From contig JAFTEV010000020.1 of assembly GCA_017453465.1 (NCBI GenBank), positions 1-55,148 of the forward strand: a stretch of DNA of 55,148 nucleotides, read 5' to 3'. How positions within the stretch are numbered: the stretch's first letter is position 1; every line of letters starts with the position of its first letter. The stretch is from Bacteroidaceae bacterium. GTDB lineage: Bacteria > Bacteroidota > Bacteroidia > Bacteroidales > Bacteroidaceae. The position numbers and the translations under genes are program-made. Below are positions 1 to 7,636 of the stretch, piece after piece. Below the pieces are notes generated by a model. That model was given only the letters and a program-made list of their open reading frames with translations. It was not told the origin of the DNA and did not search any database.

Positions 1-112
1 AAAAGCCAACTTTTCGTCTTAAATAAAGTTAAAATCGTTAAATCTGCACGATTTTACATTCTCAAAATATCCTTGATAGGACTTTTCTACCGTATTACCT
101 ACAACTCACTGA

Positions 113-565
113 TTATCAATATGTGCCACAAACTCTGGTTGTAGTGCCATTAAGGAGATAATCATAGGAAGTAACATAAAAAGAATTGACCAACACGCAT
201 TTACAAATTGTAGTGAATTGTTGGATGTATATTGCTTTTCAGAGAGTGTGCCAAAAACAAAAGAAAACATATTTGAGGGTTCTTATATTGAGTATTCAAT
301 ACTTCATGTTCCTGCTAACTCCATTAATTCGTACAAGGCATCAACACCTTGGAATCAGTTTAAGAAAATTGTACCAATCGTAGCCACTGACCCACAGCCC
401 ATTACAGAAACTGACCTGTCATCCATCAATGGGGTGCAGATTGACAATGACAATACCATCCAATCCGTATATTCAGTAAATGGTAGGAAACTCAATGTAT
501 CGGACACGTCGGTACTGCCTAAAGGTGTCTATATTATTAATGGCAAGAAACGTTTAATCAAATAA
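113..565 (+). pseudogene. C-terminal fragment of a BspA-like LRR surface protein
   Basis: The open frame begins just after an in-frame TGA at 110-112 and has no convincing start codon; a TTG at 218 would cut through a repeat. The translation upstream of that TTG (…IKRIDQHAFTNCSELLDVY) is a normal LRR_5 (BspA-type) repeat, followed by the usual last-repeat strand (HVPANSINSYKAS) and a C-terminal tail (VYSVNGRKL, GVYIINGKK) of the kind that ends many secreted Bacteroidales proteins. There is no signal peptide, so this is read as the 3' remnant of a longer surface protein whose 5' part is lost or frameshifted. The first 110 bases hold nothing I recognise. Confident of the family, less so that it is dead rather than cut by an assembly or recombination border. 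Confidence 0.6.
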
Positions 566-576
566 TTATTACAGTG

Positions 577-1026
577 ATGAAGAAAGCAATCCTATTCTTA
601 TTACCTCTGCTTACTATGGCATTGGTATTCACCTCTTCCTGTAGCAAGGATGATGATAGTGCAAGTTTTACTGTTAGTGGCACAAGTCTTGTTGGTACTT
701 GGGCTTATGTTGATGAATATGATAGGAAACTTGTTGTACCTTATTACTTTACTATAACAGATGACGGCTTACTTACATATAACAATTATTGGGGTAAAAA
801 GGCTTATTACAAAGACGGAAATATCTATTCCAACTCTTATGCAGAAACAGATGCAAGATACCATGTTACCCTTAAAGGTAATGAACTCTATACGGATGAC
901 GGTTTACTGTTGGCCCGTGTCAAGGTTATTGACAGTAATCATATTCGTACATTTGATAATACCTACGGCAGTAATTATGAGGACTACGTTAGGGCAAACA
1001 ACTTTATGTTATTAACTGATTATTAA
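577..1026 (+). CDS. Small lipoprotein, lipocalin-like
   Basis: A lipoprotein of 149 residues. ATG at 577 is preferred over the GTG one codon earlier. The signal peptide ends in a lipobox FTSSC (Cys22), followed by SKDDD, the acidic stretch common in surface-exposed Bacteroidota lipoproteins. The mature part (GTSLVGTWAYVDEYD, then alternating strands) looks like the short lipocalin-like or DUF-type beta barrel domains of this phylum. It starts 11 nt after the preceding fragment and is followed 11 nt later by a larger relative with the same opening pattern (GTxxxGTWxxxEEY), so the two are probably co-transcribed duplicates. Function unknown; the base composition matches the AT-rich accessory region. 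Confidence 0.75.
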   Translation: MKKAILFLLPLLTMALVFTSSCSKDDDSASFTVSGTSLVGTWAYVDEYDRKLVVPYYFTITDDGLLTYNNYWGKKAYYKDGNIYSNSYAETDARYHVTLKGNELYTDDGLLLARVKVIDSNHIRTFDNTYGSNYEDYVRANNFMLLTDY

Positions 1027-1037
1027 ATAGATATACT

Positions 1038-2012
1038 ATGAGCAGAAAATGTAACATATTAGCATTAGTGCTATTGGCTATTGTCACTATTACTTTATTC
1101 GTTAGTTGTAGCAAGGATGATGACGGGTTTACCGTTGATGGAACTAATATAGAAGGTACTTGGGTGTTTTCTGAGGAATACAAAAAATATGACGGGATTA
1201 AGGTGTCCACCTATTTCACTATTAACTCTTATGGCGAGATATGTTGCTATTACACTATAGCACCAACATATTTTGAAATACAAGATGGATACATTATAAA
1301 TGACGGTAGTAAAGGGGAAATATTATTTGTTACTAACATAAAAGACGGTTCATTTTACGCTGATTATGGTTATGGAATGACAATGACTGCCAAAGTGGAA
1401 GTTGCAAACAAGAACACAATCAAGTTTATAGAGCACATTAAAATAAACTCTATGGGCGTTAATTCAGTTGAAGATGGCATAGAAGAATTAATAAGGATAA
1501 AAGGTGTCAAAGAGAAATCAGATGATGAAGACATTTGTGAACCTTTACCTACTAAGCTACCTGTCATCGGAGGTGGTGAAAATAATGGTAACGGCAACAA
1601 TAACAACAACGGGAATGATGACAATGGTAGCGGCAACAATGGGAACAATGGCAATGTAGATTGGACGGGTAATTGGCAGAATGTTACAGATGATTTCAGT
1701 AAAACCATATCCTTCAGAAAAATAAGGGTGCTGAATAAACAAAGTAATAATGTCAATTACTGTTGTGCTTTCTTCTCCCTCAATCCCAATGACAACACCA
1801 CTAAAGACACCTATTACAATATCAATTTCTACAATTTGACTATTGGGGATAATATGTCACAAGGGCCAAACGGTATAAAGATTAGTAGTTGCACCCCAAT
1901 TGGCGATAATTGGTATGAATATGAATTTAGCAACTATCTCTATTTTTCCCACTATCAGGAGAATACCCCAAGAAACCAACTATGGGTTTTGCCTCAAACT
2001 GAAACAAGATAG
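1038..2012 (+). CDS. Two-domain lipoprotein with Asn/Gly-rich linker
   Basis: A 324-residue lipoprotein. The signal peptide ends at lipobox FVSC (Cys24) with SKDDD after it. Residues about 30-170 resemble the upstream lipoprotein (GTNIEGTWVFSEEY against GTSLVGTWAYVDEY), so this is a paralogue with an extension. Residues about 176-207 are an Asn/Gly/Asp-rich flexible linker, and a second domain begins at DWTGNWQ near residue 209. That second domain shows strand-rich sequence but no family I can name. The layout of two beta domains on a disordered tether suggests surface display. It is the last gene of the plus-strand group; the next gene is convergent, with 15 nt between the stops. Confidence 0.75.
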   Translation: MSRKCNILALVLLAIVTITLFVSCSKDDDGFTVDGTNIEGTWVFSEEYKKYDGIKVSTYFTINSYGEICCYYTIAPTYFEIQDGYIINDGSKGEILFVTNIKDGSFYADYGYGMTMTAKVEVANKNTIKFIEHIKINSMGVNSVEDGIEELIRIKGVKEKSDDEDICEPLPTKLPVIGGGENNGNGNNNNNGNDDNGSGNNGNNGNVDWTGNWQNVTDDFSKTISFRKIRVLNKQSNNVNYCCAFFSLNPNDNTTKDTYYNINFYNLTIGDNMSQGPNGIKISSCTPIGDNWYEYEFSNYLYFSHYQENTPRNQLWVLPQTETR

Positions 2013-2027
2013 ATGCAGCCCTTTCGA

Positions 2028-2933
2028 TTATATTAATATTTGACAGTCAGGTTTTTGTTTCTTATAGAACACAAAGAAATAACTATGATATTTACGGGCT
2101 ATGTGTTGTTTCCCTCCACTATTAAGCAATCTCTTGTTTGAAACAAGAATGAATTTGTCTTTGAGTTCAAAGCCTGTTTCAAATGCCTTTTGAACAACAT
2201 AATCACTAACCCAAAGTTGTTTCATTGAGTAGGAGACATCCATCGTTTTCATAACAAGGTAGCCACCTTTCATAAGTTTCCTATATGCCAACTCTATCAT
2301 TTCCCTATTAGTATCAAACATTTCTTCTTCTGAGTTGAATGAAGTAAACCTGTCCGTTATCTTAGAGCCTATTCCTTGCACTATATAGGGCAAATCAATG
2401 ACGCAGTTATGAAGTGTGCCATCAGGCAAAAGAAACGCCTCTGAGAGCGGTTTTACGCCCTCTAATTGAGGGTACTTATCAAACTTCAAATCGGGCTGTC
2501 TGATACCCTTCCAAAACACCCCTATGCTATAGGTGAAATCACATTCATAATGGTTGTTATTGATGTAAAGTTGAAGTATGCTGTTAAGTATAACCGTCTG
2601 AGAGTTGCTTACACTCTTAATAATGTTATTACTTTTTTGCAGGTCAAAGCCTGAATACTTCTCAGGAGAAAGACAATAAGGGAACTCCACCATCTTCATA
2701 TACTTCTTAACGGTGTTGAGACTATACCCAGATAAACGTTTTATCTGTGATGCCGTATATTCGGGGTTTTGCTCTTGAAGTCTTTTGATATTAGTGAAAA
2801 TCTTATATATTTCATCAAACTTCCTATCTATACCACTATCCTGAATGTATTTTCTGATAGTTGCTATAGAAACACCATTGAGCCTTGCATTTTCGGCTAT
2901 TGACAAGTTCGGATAGTATGATAATTCCTTCAT
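2028..2933 (-). CDS. DNA methyltransferase-like protein with HTH N-terminus
   Basis: A 301-residue protein. The reading frame stays open to 3002, but a promoter (TTG-N20-TACCTTTG) lies inside that extension, so the ATG at 2933 is chosen (MKELSYYPNLSIAENA). The first 90 residues hold two helix-turn-helix-like segments (IAENARLNGVSIATIRKYI and ASQIKRLSGYSLNTVKKYM). The second half matches small SAM-dependent methyltransferases of phages and conjugative elements: IDLPYIV in the place of the (D/N)PPY motif IV, followed by SKITDRFTSF, then LMKGGYLVMKTMD. The change of PP to LP in motif IV is unusual. In such elements these enzymes modify adenine in DNA; that activity is inferred from the family. 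The HTH part may give target or autoregulatory binding. Confidence 0.6.
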   Translation of the reverse strand: MKELSYYPNLSIAENARLNGVSIATIRKYIQDSGIDRKFDEIYKIFTNIKRLQEQNPEYTASQIKRLSGYSLNTVKKYMKMVEFPYCLSPEKYSGFDLQKSNNIIKSVSNSQTVILNSILQLYINNNHYECDFTYSIGVFWKGIRQPDLKFDKYPQLEGVKPLSEAFLLPDGTLHNCVIDLPYIVQGIGSKITDRFTSFNSEEEMFDTNREMIELAYRKLMKGGYLVMKTMDVSYSMKQLWVSDYVVQKAFETGFELKDKFILVSNKRLLNSGGKQHIARKYHSYFFVFYKKQKPDCQILI

Positions 2934-2951
2934 CTTACTGGGTATGTTTTG

Positions 2952-2982
2952 CAAAGGTAGGCATATTTCACCAAACCACCAA
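2952..2982 (-). promoter_or_regulatory. Promoter of the methyltransferase gene
   Basis: On the minus strand a TTG (2980-2982) is followed by 20 nt and TACCTTTG (2952-2959), a full match to the Bacteroidota housekeeping promoter. The predicted transcript starts a few bases later, leaving a leader of roughly 15 nt before ATG 2933. This decides the start codon of the gene. Confidence 0.75.
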
Positions 2983-3099
2983 ATAACAAGCCATAAAAGC
3001 AACCATTTTTAACTGTCAAAGATTGATAATCTGAATTATTAATAAATGACAGAGAAAAATTCCCTCAATTGAGTACCTTTTAGCCCTGTCACCTATCAA

Positions 3100-4503
3100 T
3101 TAGTTTACTTGATCAAGTGTATTATTCTCTTTTGACAACTTTTTAGAGAGCAATTCAGAAACCTTGTTTTTTCCTATCTTATAGCCCATATCCTTTAACG
3201 CCTTTAGGTTTGCATTTCTTGACAAGGTAACATCTATCTTATCATATATTTCAGCATAATCCTTATCATTATTACGGGCTACAACCTCCCCTGCTTTCTT
3301 ACGCTCATTGTATAGGGTCATCCTACACCTCTTGACACCATATTGCTCCTTAATCAAGGAAATTTGGTGCATATAGTCACCTACATTTTTATACGTTCCT
3401 TGCCTAAGTATTATCCCGCTTTTAGGGGCTTTTGCCTTGGCTTTTTTGATAGTCTCTGAATCCTCATATATATTGGCTGTATAGGCATTTGTGGTTTGTC
3501 TAATGAGGTCTGCAATAGTAATAGTGTTGTTGGAGTTATCAATAAACCTATAGAAGTCTATCACCATTGAATAAAACAGTGTGTCAATGTCTATATCGGG
3601 GCAGATACAACGCCTTACTAATGCTTGCTTAAACAGCCAATTCTTTCTGCCCTCACCATCTATAAGTTTCTTTACCCTATAATCACAACGGATGTAGTCA
3701 TTATCTATTAATTGGTACTTGTAATCTATCCAATCAGACTTCTCTTTTCGGTAAATGTAACGGTACTTCTTCCTGTAGTGATGCCAAAATACTTCATAAG
3801 ACAGTTTATTAGCATCCCTAATGAGGCTTTCATCTATAGGGGTGGCTTCTTGTACAAACTTAGATACAACGTTTGTGTTGTTTTTTTCTCTTACTATATT
3901 TGTACACAGAGCCACCTTATTACACCCTTTAACATTGGATATACTATTTACTTGATCAGGAGAAAGAAAAGAAGAAAAAGAGAAAACCTTATTATAGTTC
4001 TTACTATTAAAATGCTCCCCTGCTTTATTAGTTCCGTGCATCATTTGATAGGCTAACCTACCACAATTATCTGTAACTTCAATGCCTAATCTTGACGTTA
4101 TAGCCTTATACAAAGCATCATAGAGTTCAAAGGAATAAATCGGCTCATCAAAACAATACAACAATCTGTACCTATTTCCCTCTATTATATGGTTATAGGT
4201 TGTGTACATCATAGTCGGTAGAACAGAAGACATAATAGCCTTCAACTCTATCCAAGAATAAGGAATGTCATCAAGGTCAACAGAAACAATGTTAGTCTGT
4301 TTGAACCTATCTTTTTTCACACCACGCCCCTTTAATGGATGATATTCGCCCTCTATACCATAACAACATTGTATAGAATGGCCGTTAATCAGTAAATCAT
4401 ACAGAGCATTAACATCAATGTCCTGCTCAATAAAGGTCATCTTTGCGACCTGACCGCCTATCTGCTTTTCCTGATAGCCGTCTTTGGTTGTACTAACGTA
4501 CAT
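3100..4503 (-). CDS. Primase/replication protein of the AEP type
   Basis: A 467-residue protein resembling the archaeo-eukaryotic-type primases carried by plasmids and integrative elements. Seen in the sequence: VSVDLDDIPY near residue 75, supplying the acidic metal-binding pair; TMMYTTYNHIIEGNRYRLLYCFD, with the conserved Arg in the RYRL strand; and a small helical region around the ITSRLGIEVTDNCGR segment followed by QMMHGTNKAGEHFN. The C-terminal 200 residues are Lys/Arg-rich and may bind DNA. Known members make primers or start replication of the mobile element; the role here is inferred. The gene has a long upstream region with nested inverted repeats that could be an origin or an attenuator. 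Low GC like its neighbours. Confidence 0.6.
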   Translation of the reverse strand: MYVSTTKDGYQEKQIGGQVAKMTFIEQDIDVNALYDLLINGHSIQCCYGIEGEYHPLKGRGVKKDRFKQTNIVSVDLDDIPYSWIELKAIMSSVLPTMMYTTYNHIIEGNRYRLLYCFDEPIYSFELYDALYKAITSRLGIEVTDNCGRLAYQMMHGTNKAGEHFNSKNYNKVFSFSSFLSPDQVNSISNVKGCNKVALCTNIVREKNNTNVVSKFVQEATPIDESLIRDANKLSYEVFWHHYRKKYRYIYRKEKSDWIDYKYQLIDNDYIRCDYRVKKLIDGEGRKNWLFKQALVRRCICPDIDIDTLFYSMVIDFYRFIDNSNNTITIADLIRQTTNAYTANIYEDSETIKKAKAKAPKSGIILRQGTYKNVGDYMHQISLIKEQYGVKRCRMTLYNERKKAGEVVARNNDKDYAEIYDKIDVTLSRNANLKALKDMGYKIGKNKVSELLSKKLSKENNTLDQVN

Positions 4504-4581
4504 CTAATTTTTGTTTTTTATCTCGCTTGTTATTATTAGATGGAGTGAAACTAAACCTCCATATCCTGCTTATTAGTTCGG

Positions 4582-4660
4582 TAGAAACTCCTTAAAAAGG
4601 GAAACCTTGAAGGCTAACAAGCAAGATAGACAAACCTCCAAGGTTTCAAAATAGTTTCTA
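4582..4660. promoter_or_regulatory. Nested inverted repeats upstream of the primase gene
   Basis: An outer 8-bp perfect inverted repeat (TAGAAACT 4582-4589, AGTTTCTA 4653-4660) encloses a 13-bp arm pair with one mismatch (GAAACCTTGAAGG 4601-4613, CCTCCAAGGTTTC 4635-4647). A further related stretch (GAAACTAAACCTCC) lies at 4548-4561. It sits 80-160 bp upstream of the primase start, so it could be a replication origin, an attenuator in the leader, or an initiator binding site. The rest of 4504-4877 shows no gene. Confidence 0.5.
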
Positions 4661-4877
4661 TTATAAATATACAATTAATAAATTTACAATCAAGAAAAAA
4701 CGCTCAATATGCCCCCCGTACTATGTTTTTCTATAGGCCGTTCCCGACACCGCCCTCTGAGCCATCTTACACAAAAAATGGATTACGGTCTGAGGATACT
4801 TGAAGGCTTATTAAAAGATTATTATTAATATAATAAAACCTCTGACATGGCCAAACTTTCGAGGAAGAATTTGCGCT

Positions 4878-4906
4878 AAAAAAAGTGCCTATCTATTAGA
4901 TGGCAC
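4878..4906 (-). terminator. Rho-independent terminator of the serine recombinase
   Basis: On the minus strand GTGCC-ATCT (4906-4898) and AGAT-A-GGCAC (4893-4885) form a stem with a three-base loop and one bulge, followed by seven T. It lies about 27 nt past the recombinase stop codon. Confidence 0.75.
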
Positions 4907-4932
4907 TCCTAACATAGAAATAAGGTACTTGA

Positions 4933-5577
4933 TTAGTTTAAGAACTCTTTCTTTATACGTTTGATTGTCGAGGTGGAACATTTAACGCCTTTACTCTTAC
5001 ATATAGCAAGCGTATTGGCTACGCTATAGCCCTTTTTAAGGCACTTAATGACTTCTTTATATTGCTCTTTCATTTGTTCCTCAGTCTTAACGCTACCAAC
5101 CTTACGGCCTAACTTTCCCCCACGTTCCTTGTATAGTTTGCGTCCACTGTTAAGCCTAAACTTGATGTTTTCACGTTCCATTTGACTGACCACACCAAGT
5201 ACGGACACAAGAATTGGGAATAACATGGATTGCTTACCATCAGAATCAAAGAGGCTGATACCTTCTTTTTGAAAAAAGACATTGATATTGTGGTCTACGC
5301 AAAACTTGATGGATTCCTGCAAGTCATATACGCTGCGAGACAAGCGGCTCATTTCACTGCAAAGAATCAATTCAATACCATTGTTCACAGCATAGTCCAA
5401 ACATTCATTCAAGACTTCACGCTTTGCATTAGCCGTTACACCGCTTATATGTTCCTCAAATACCCTTTCCACATCTATGCTGTTTTGAGTGGCATAATTG
5501 ATGAGGTCGCTTACTTGTCTGTCAGTTGATTGTCTGTCACCAACGCTACTGACCCTTGCAAAAATCGCTGCTTTCAT
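4933..5577 (-). CDS. Serine recombinase (resolvase/invertase family)
   Basis: A 214-residue small serine recombinase. The N-terminus IFARVSSVGD carries the catalytic serine (Ser10), followed by DRQSTDRQ; the middle has SRLSRSVYDLQ with the conserved active-site Arg pair, and the long E helix is QMERENIKFRLNSGRK. The C-terminal 50 residues (GYSVANTLAICKSKGVKCSTSTIKRI) form the helix-turn-helix DNA-binding domain. The length suits resolvases and invertases rather than large serine integrases. It may resolve multimers, invert a segment or regulate the element. A promoter and a terminator frame it as a single-gene unit. Confidence 0.88.
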   Translation of the reverse strand: MKAAIFARVSSVGDRQSTDRQVSDLINYATQNSIDVERVFEEHISGVTANAKREVLNECLDYAVNNGIELILCSEMSRLSRSVYDLQESIKFCVDHNINVFFQKEGISLFDSDGKQSMLFPILVSVLGVVSQMERENIKFRLNSGRKLYKERGGKLGRKVGSVKTEEQMKEQYKEVIKCLKKGYSVANTLAICKSKGVKCSTSTIKRIKKEFLN

Positions 5578-5617
5578 AATCCAAAAATTCTAATTGTTAT
5601 TACTTCTATTTCTACAG

Positions 5618-5648
5618 CTAAGGTACAGCTTTTTTTTGAATTGGCCAA
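5618..5648 (-). promoter_or_regulatory. Promoter of the serine recombinase with TTGGCCAA over -33
   Basis: Minus strand: TTG (5648-5646), 20 nt, TACCTTAG (5625-5618). The TTG is part of the palindrome TTGGCCAA (5641-5648), and an A-run follows it. The integrase promoter at 9027-9057 has the same arrangement almost base for base, which suggests a common repressor or activator site. Confidence 0.65.
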
Positions 5649-5873
5649 ATAAATGAAAGATTATTTTCAGTCAATATAGGGGTGGTTAAAATAAGTGTAA
5701 TAAGATTTATTTGAACCAATTTGTTTTTCGGCCCAATTACCTTTTCGGTAGCAAGTCCTCCCCTCCTATGGTAGCCCCCTTCAATCCTGTGTATCCCCCC
5801 TCAGTATGTGTTACCACCCCACACCCCATTTCCAAGTTCGCTCAAAGTGGTACATGAAAATTTTCCCATATTT

Positions 5874-6090
5874 TCGAGGAAACGGATGATGACCTGTATC
5901 CTCCTGATGCCGTACTGTGTAATAAGATTAGGTTTAATATAATAATTAATCTGAGTTGGCCAAACATTTAACCCGTTATTTTCCAAGAATTTGCTTATTA
6001 TTTCAACTTTCCTGAGGATCCTGATGATGACAGTTTCGGCGTAATCCTTTGATTAGACCCTTAATATATTTTTTAATCTGAGTTGGCCAA
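5874..6090 (-). repeat. Decayed tandem repeat, about 127-bp unit
   Basis: Read on the minus strand, two units begin with TTTGGCCAACTCAGATTAA at about 6091 and 5964, 127 nt apart, and continue with a shared pattern (ATATTAA, TAATC, ATCATCATC, GCAAATTCTT). A third, more diverged copy starts at 4855 beside the recombinase terminator. One frame gives a repeated peptide (VWPTQINYYIK, then RFLEN or SKFLEN), but the units are in different frames and carry stops, so this is either a dead coding repeat or non-coding. The stretch 5649-6208 has no supported gene. Confidence 0.5.
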
Positions 6091-6208
6091 ATTTTTATTG
6101 GAGAAAATAGACTTTTTACTTCAATTTTAACTATTTATTATTAGATAACCTGTTAAGACAGATAAGCCTATCACAAATAATAATAACAATAATAATAAGA
6201 CAATCATA

Positions 6209-6751
6209 ATGGATGAGATAAAGACAAGGTTAGATAAGATAGCAGATAGTTATCAACTTATTTATGAAACTACTGACAACGCTATCGTTTTCCCCAATAT
6301 CGCAAGTTGGGAACTAAACAACAAAATCACCTGCAATGTAATTTACAATGGTGTAGGGCGTATGATTTTCAATGAGCCAATTACAAATATCCCTGAGAGT
6401 TTTTTCCTCGGTTGTGAGAATTTGAAGTCGATTATCATTCCTTCAAGTTGTAGGGTCATCCACAATTTTGCGTTCTTTACCTGTAAAAATTTGGAGAGGA
6501 TAAAACTCCATACAGGTCTTAGGATAATTGGGGAACGTGCTTTAAGTAAGACAGGGCTGAAACGGGTAGAGATACCTTCAACTCTCATATTCGTTTCTGA
6601 TAATGCTTTCGATGAGAGTAAACTACGGTATATGAAATTAAAGACACCAACATCGGCTTATCGCTATTTCGGTGTTAATGCAATAGGGCAAAATATAAAA
6701 ATTGATGGAATAAGCAAGTTCGATGACTTTCATTCAACGGCATTAGGGTAA
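6209..6751 (+). CDS. Cytosolic BspA-like LRR protein
   Basis: A 180-residue protein with no signal peptide. Residues about 45-150 are four LRR_5 units (ITNIPESFFLGCENLKSIII, RVIHNFAFFTCKNLERIKL, RIIGERALSKTGLKRVEI, VSDNAFDESKLRYMKL). BspA relatives are normally surface proteins; the lack of an export signal here implies an intracellular role such as protein binding. It has about 35% visual similarity to the gene at 6949 and shares the opening layout (xNGVGxxxFxxxxxxIPxxxF), so the two are paralogues. A basic peptide gene lies between them and all three read the same way, 12-17 nt apart. Function unknown. Confidence 0.75.
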   Translation: MDEIKTRLDKIADSYQLIYETTDNAIVFPNIASWELNNKITCNVIYNGVGRMIFNEPITNIPESFFLGCENLKSIIIPSSCRVIHNFAFFTCKNLERIKLHTGLRIIGERALSKTGLKRVEIPSTLIFVSDNAFDESKLRYMKLKTPTSAYRYFGVNAIGQNIKIDGISKFDDFHSTALG

Positions 6752-6763
6752 TTATTAGGAGAT

Positions 6764-6931
6764 ATGGGGAAAAGACAGGATAGAACAGTTAGCAAAGCCA
6801 CAAGGCAGAAAATTTCATCAAGCCTGAAAGAATTTTACCGCAATCGGTGGTCACAGGCTGCAAGGGAGCAAAGAAGTAACAGATTAAGCAGCCGTTTACG
6901 GGCATATTGGGCTTCAGTGCCAACAGCATAA
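6764..6931 (+). CDS. 55-residue basic protein
   Basis: A short frame (MGKRQDRTVSKATRQKISS…) with an AGGAGAT sequence just before the ATG, rare strength for this phylum. The product is very rich in Arg, Lys, Ser and Gln and predicted helical, without Cys or membrane segments. The stretch KATRQKISSSLKEFY faintly resembles NUMOD3-type DNA-binding motifs of homing endonucleases, but the match is too short to name it. It sits 12 nt after one LRR gene and 17 nt before its paralogue, so it is probably translated with them. It could bind nucleic acid or be a partner of the LRR proteins; both are guesses. Confidence 0.5.
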   Translation: MGKRQDRTVSKATRQKISSSLKEFYRNRWSQAAREQRSNRLSSRLRAYWASVPTA

Positions 6932-6948
6932 TAATATAAATAAGGTAA

Positions 6949-7422
6949 ATGATGAATAAGATACAATATACATCAACGGATGGCAGAATTGTACTTCCCC
7001 TAACACAGAAAATGGAAGATGGTAATAGGATCGTGAACAACGCCTATCAAGATGGTGTCGGTACTATCACATTCAAGGCGGAAGTAAAGACCATTCCACA
7101 AGGACTATTTAGGGGCAGTTTAACACTTGAAAGTATCTCTATACCTTCGTCCGTAAAAGCAATAGATGACAGTGCATTTGAAAGATGTAGGCATCTAAAA
7201 AAAGTCAATCTCAGTGATGGCTTACTTAGCATCGGTAAGCGAGCATTTGCATATACGGATTTGGGAAACGTAGTTATTCCGTCATCTGTGCTTGTTGTAA
7301 GTTCTGAGGCGTTTAGCCATTGCGAATGTCTAACTACGGTGAAGTTCAGTAAGCCATTTTCTGCTATGGTAATCGGTACAAATTGCTTTCTTAATAGCCC
7401 AACGGAAATAGCAATCATTTGA
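6949..7422 (+). CDS. Cytosolic BspA-like LRR protein, paralogue of 6209
   Basis: A 157-residue protein made of LRR_5 units (VKTIPQGLFRGSLTLESISI, KAIDDSAFERCRHLKKVNL, LSIGKRAFAYTDLGNVVI, VVSSEAFSHCECLTTVKF) after a short N-terminal strand region. Two Met codons are adjacent at 6949 and 6952; either could start. There is no signal peptide. It closes the three-gene cassette and is followed by a clear terminator. Such short intracellular LRR proteins recur on Bacteroidales mobile elements, but no function has been assigned to them that I can name. Confidence 0.75.
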   Translation: MMNKIQYTSTDGRIVLPLTQKMEDGNRIVNNAYQDGVGTITFKAEVKTIPQGLFRGSLTLESISIPSSVKAIDDSAFERCRHLKKVNLSDGLLSIGKRAFAYTDLGNVVIPSSVLVVSSEAFSHCECLTTVKFSKPFSAMVIGTNCFLNSPTEIAII

Positions 7423-7479
7423 TTTTCAGGAGAAATAATCAGCCATTGTGAGGGTCAAATAATTAGTGTTAAAAATCAA

Positions 7480-7520
7480 CCCTGTAGATATAGCAAAAAC
7501 GCTCTCTACAGGGCTTTTGT
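7480..7520 (+). terminator. Terminator after the LRR cassette
   Basis: Perfect 9-bp arms CCCTGTAGA (7480-7488) and TCTACAGGG (7505-7513) with a 16-nt loop, followed by CTTTTGTTTCTCTC. It lies 57 nt past the LRR stop codon and 117 nt before the 3' end of the convergent integrase gene. Confidence 0.8.
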
Positions 7521-7636
7521 TTCTCTCAATTCAACAATAAATAGGCGTTATTATTACCCTTATTTCAGGGAAGGGAACAGAGGGGTATGACAATTTCTCC
7601 CTGATTATTCGGTAACAGGGAACAGGCTTAATAGGC

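Noticed and set aside
5801-5986. Minus-strand 61-codon frame with VWPTQINYYIK
   Set aside because: It is part of the decayed repeat: neighbouring copies are frameshifted or stopped and it has no promoter or start context.
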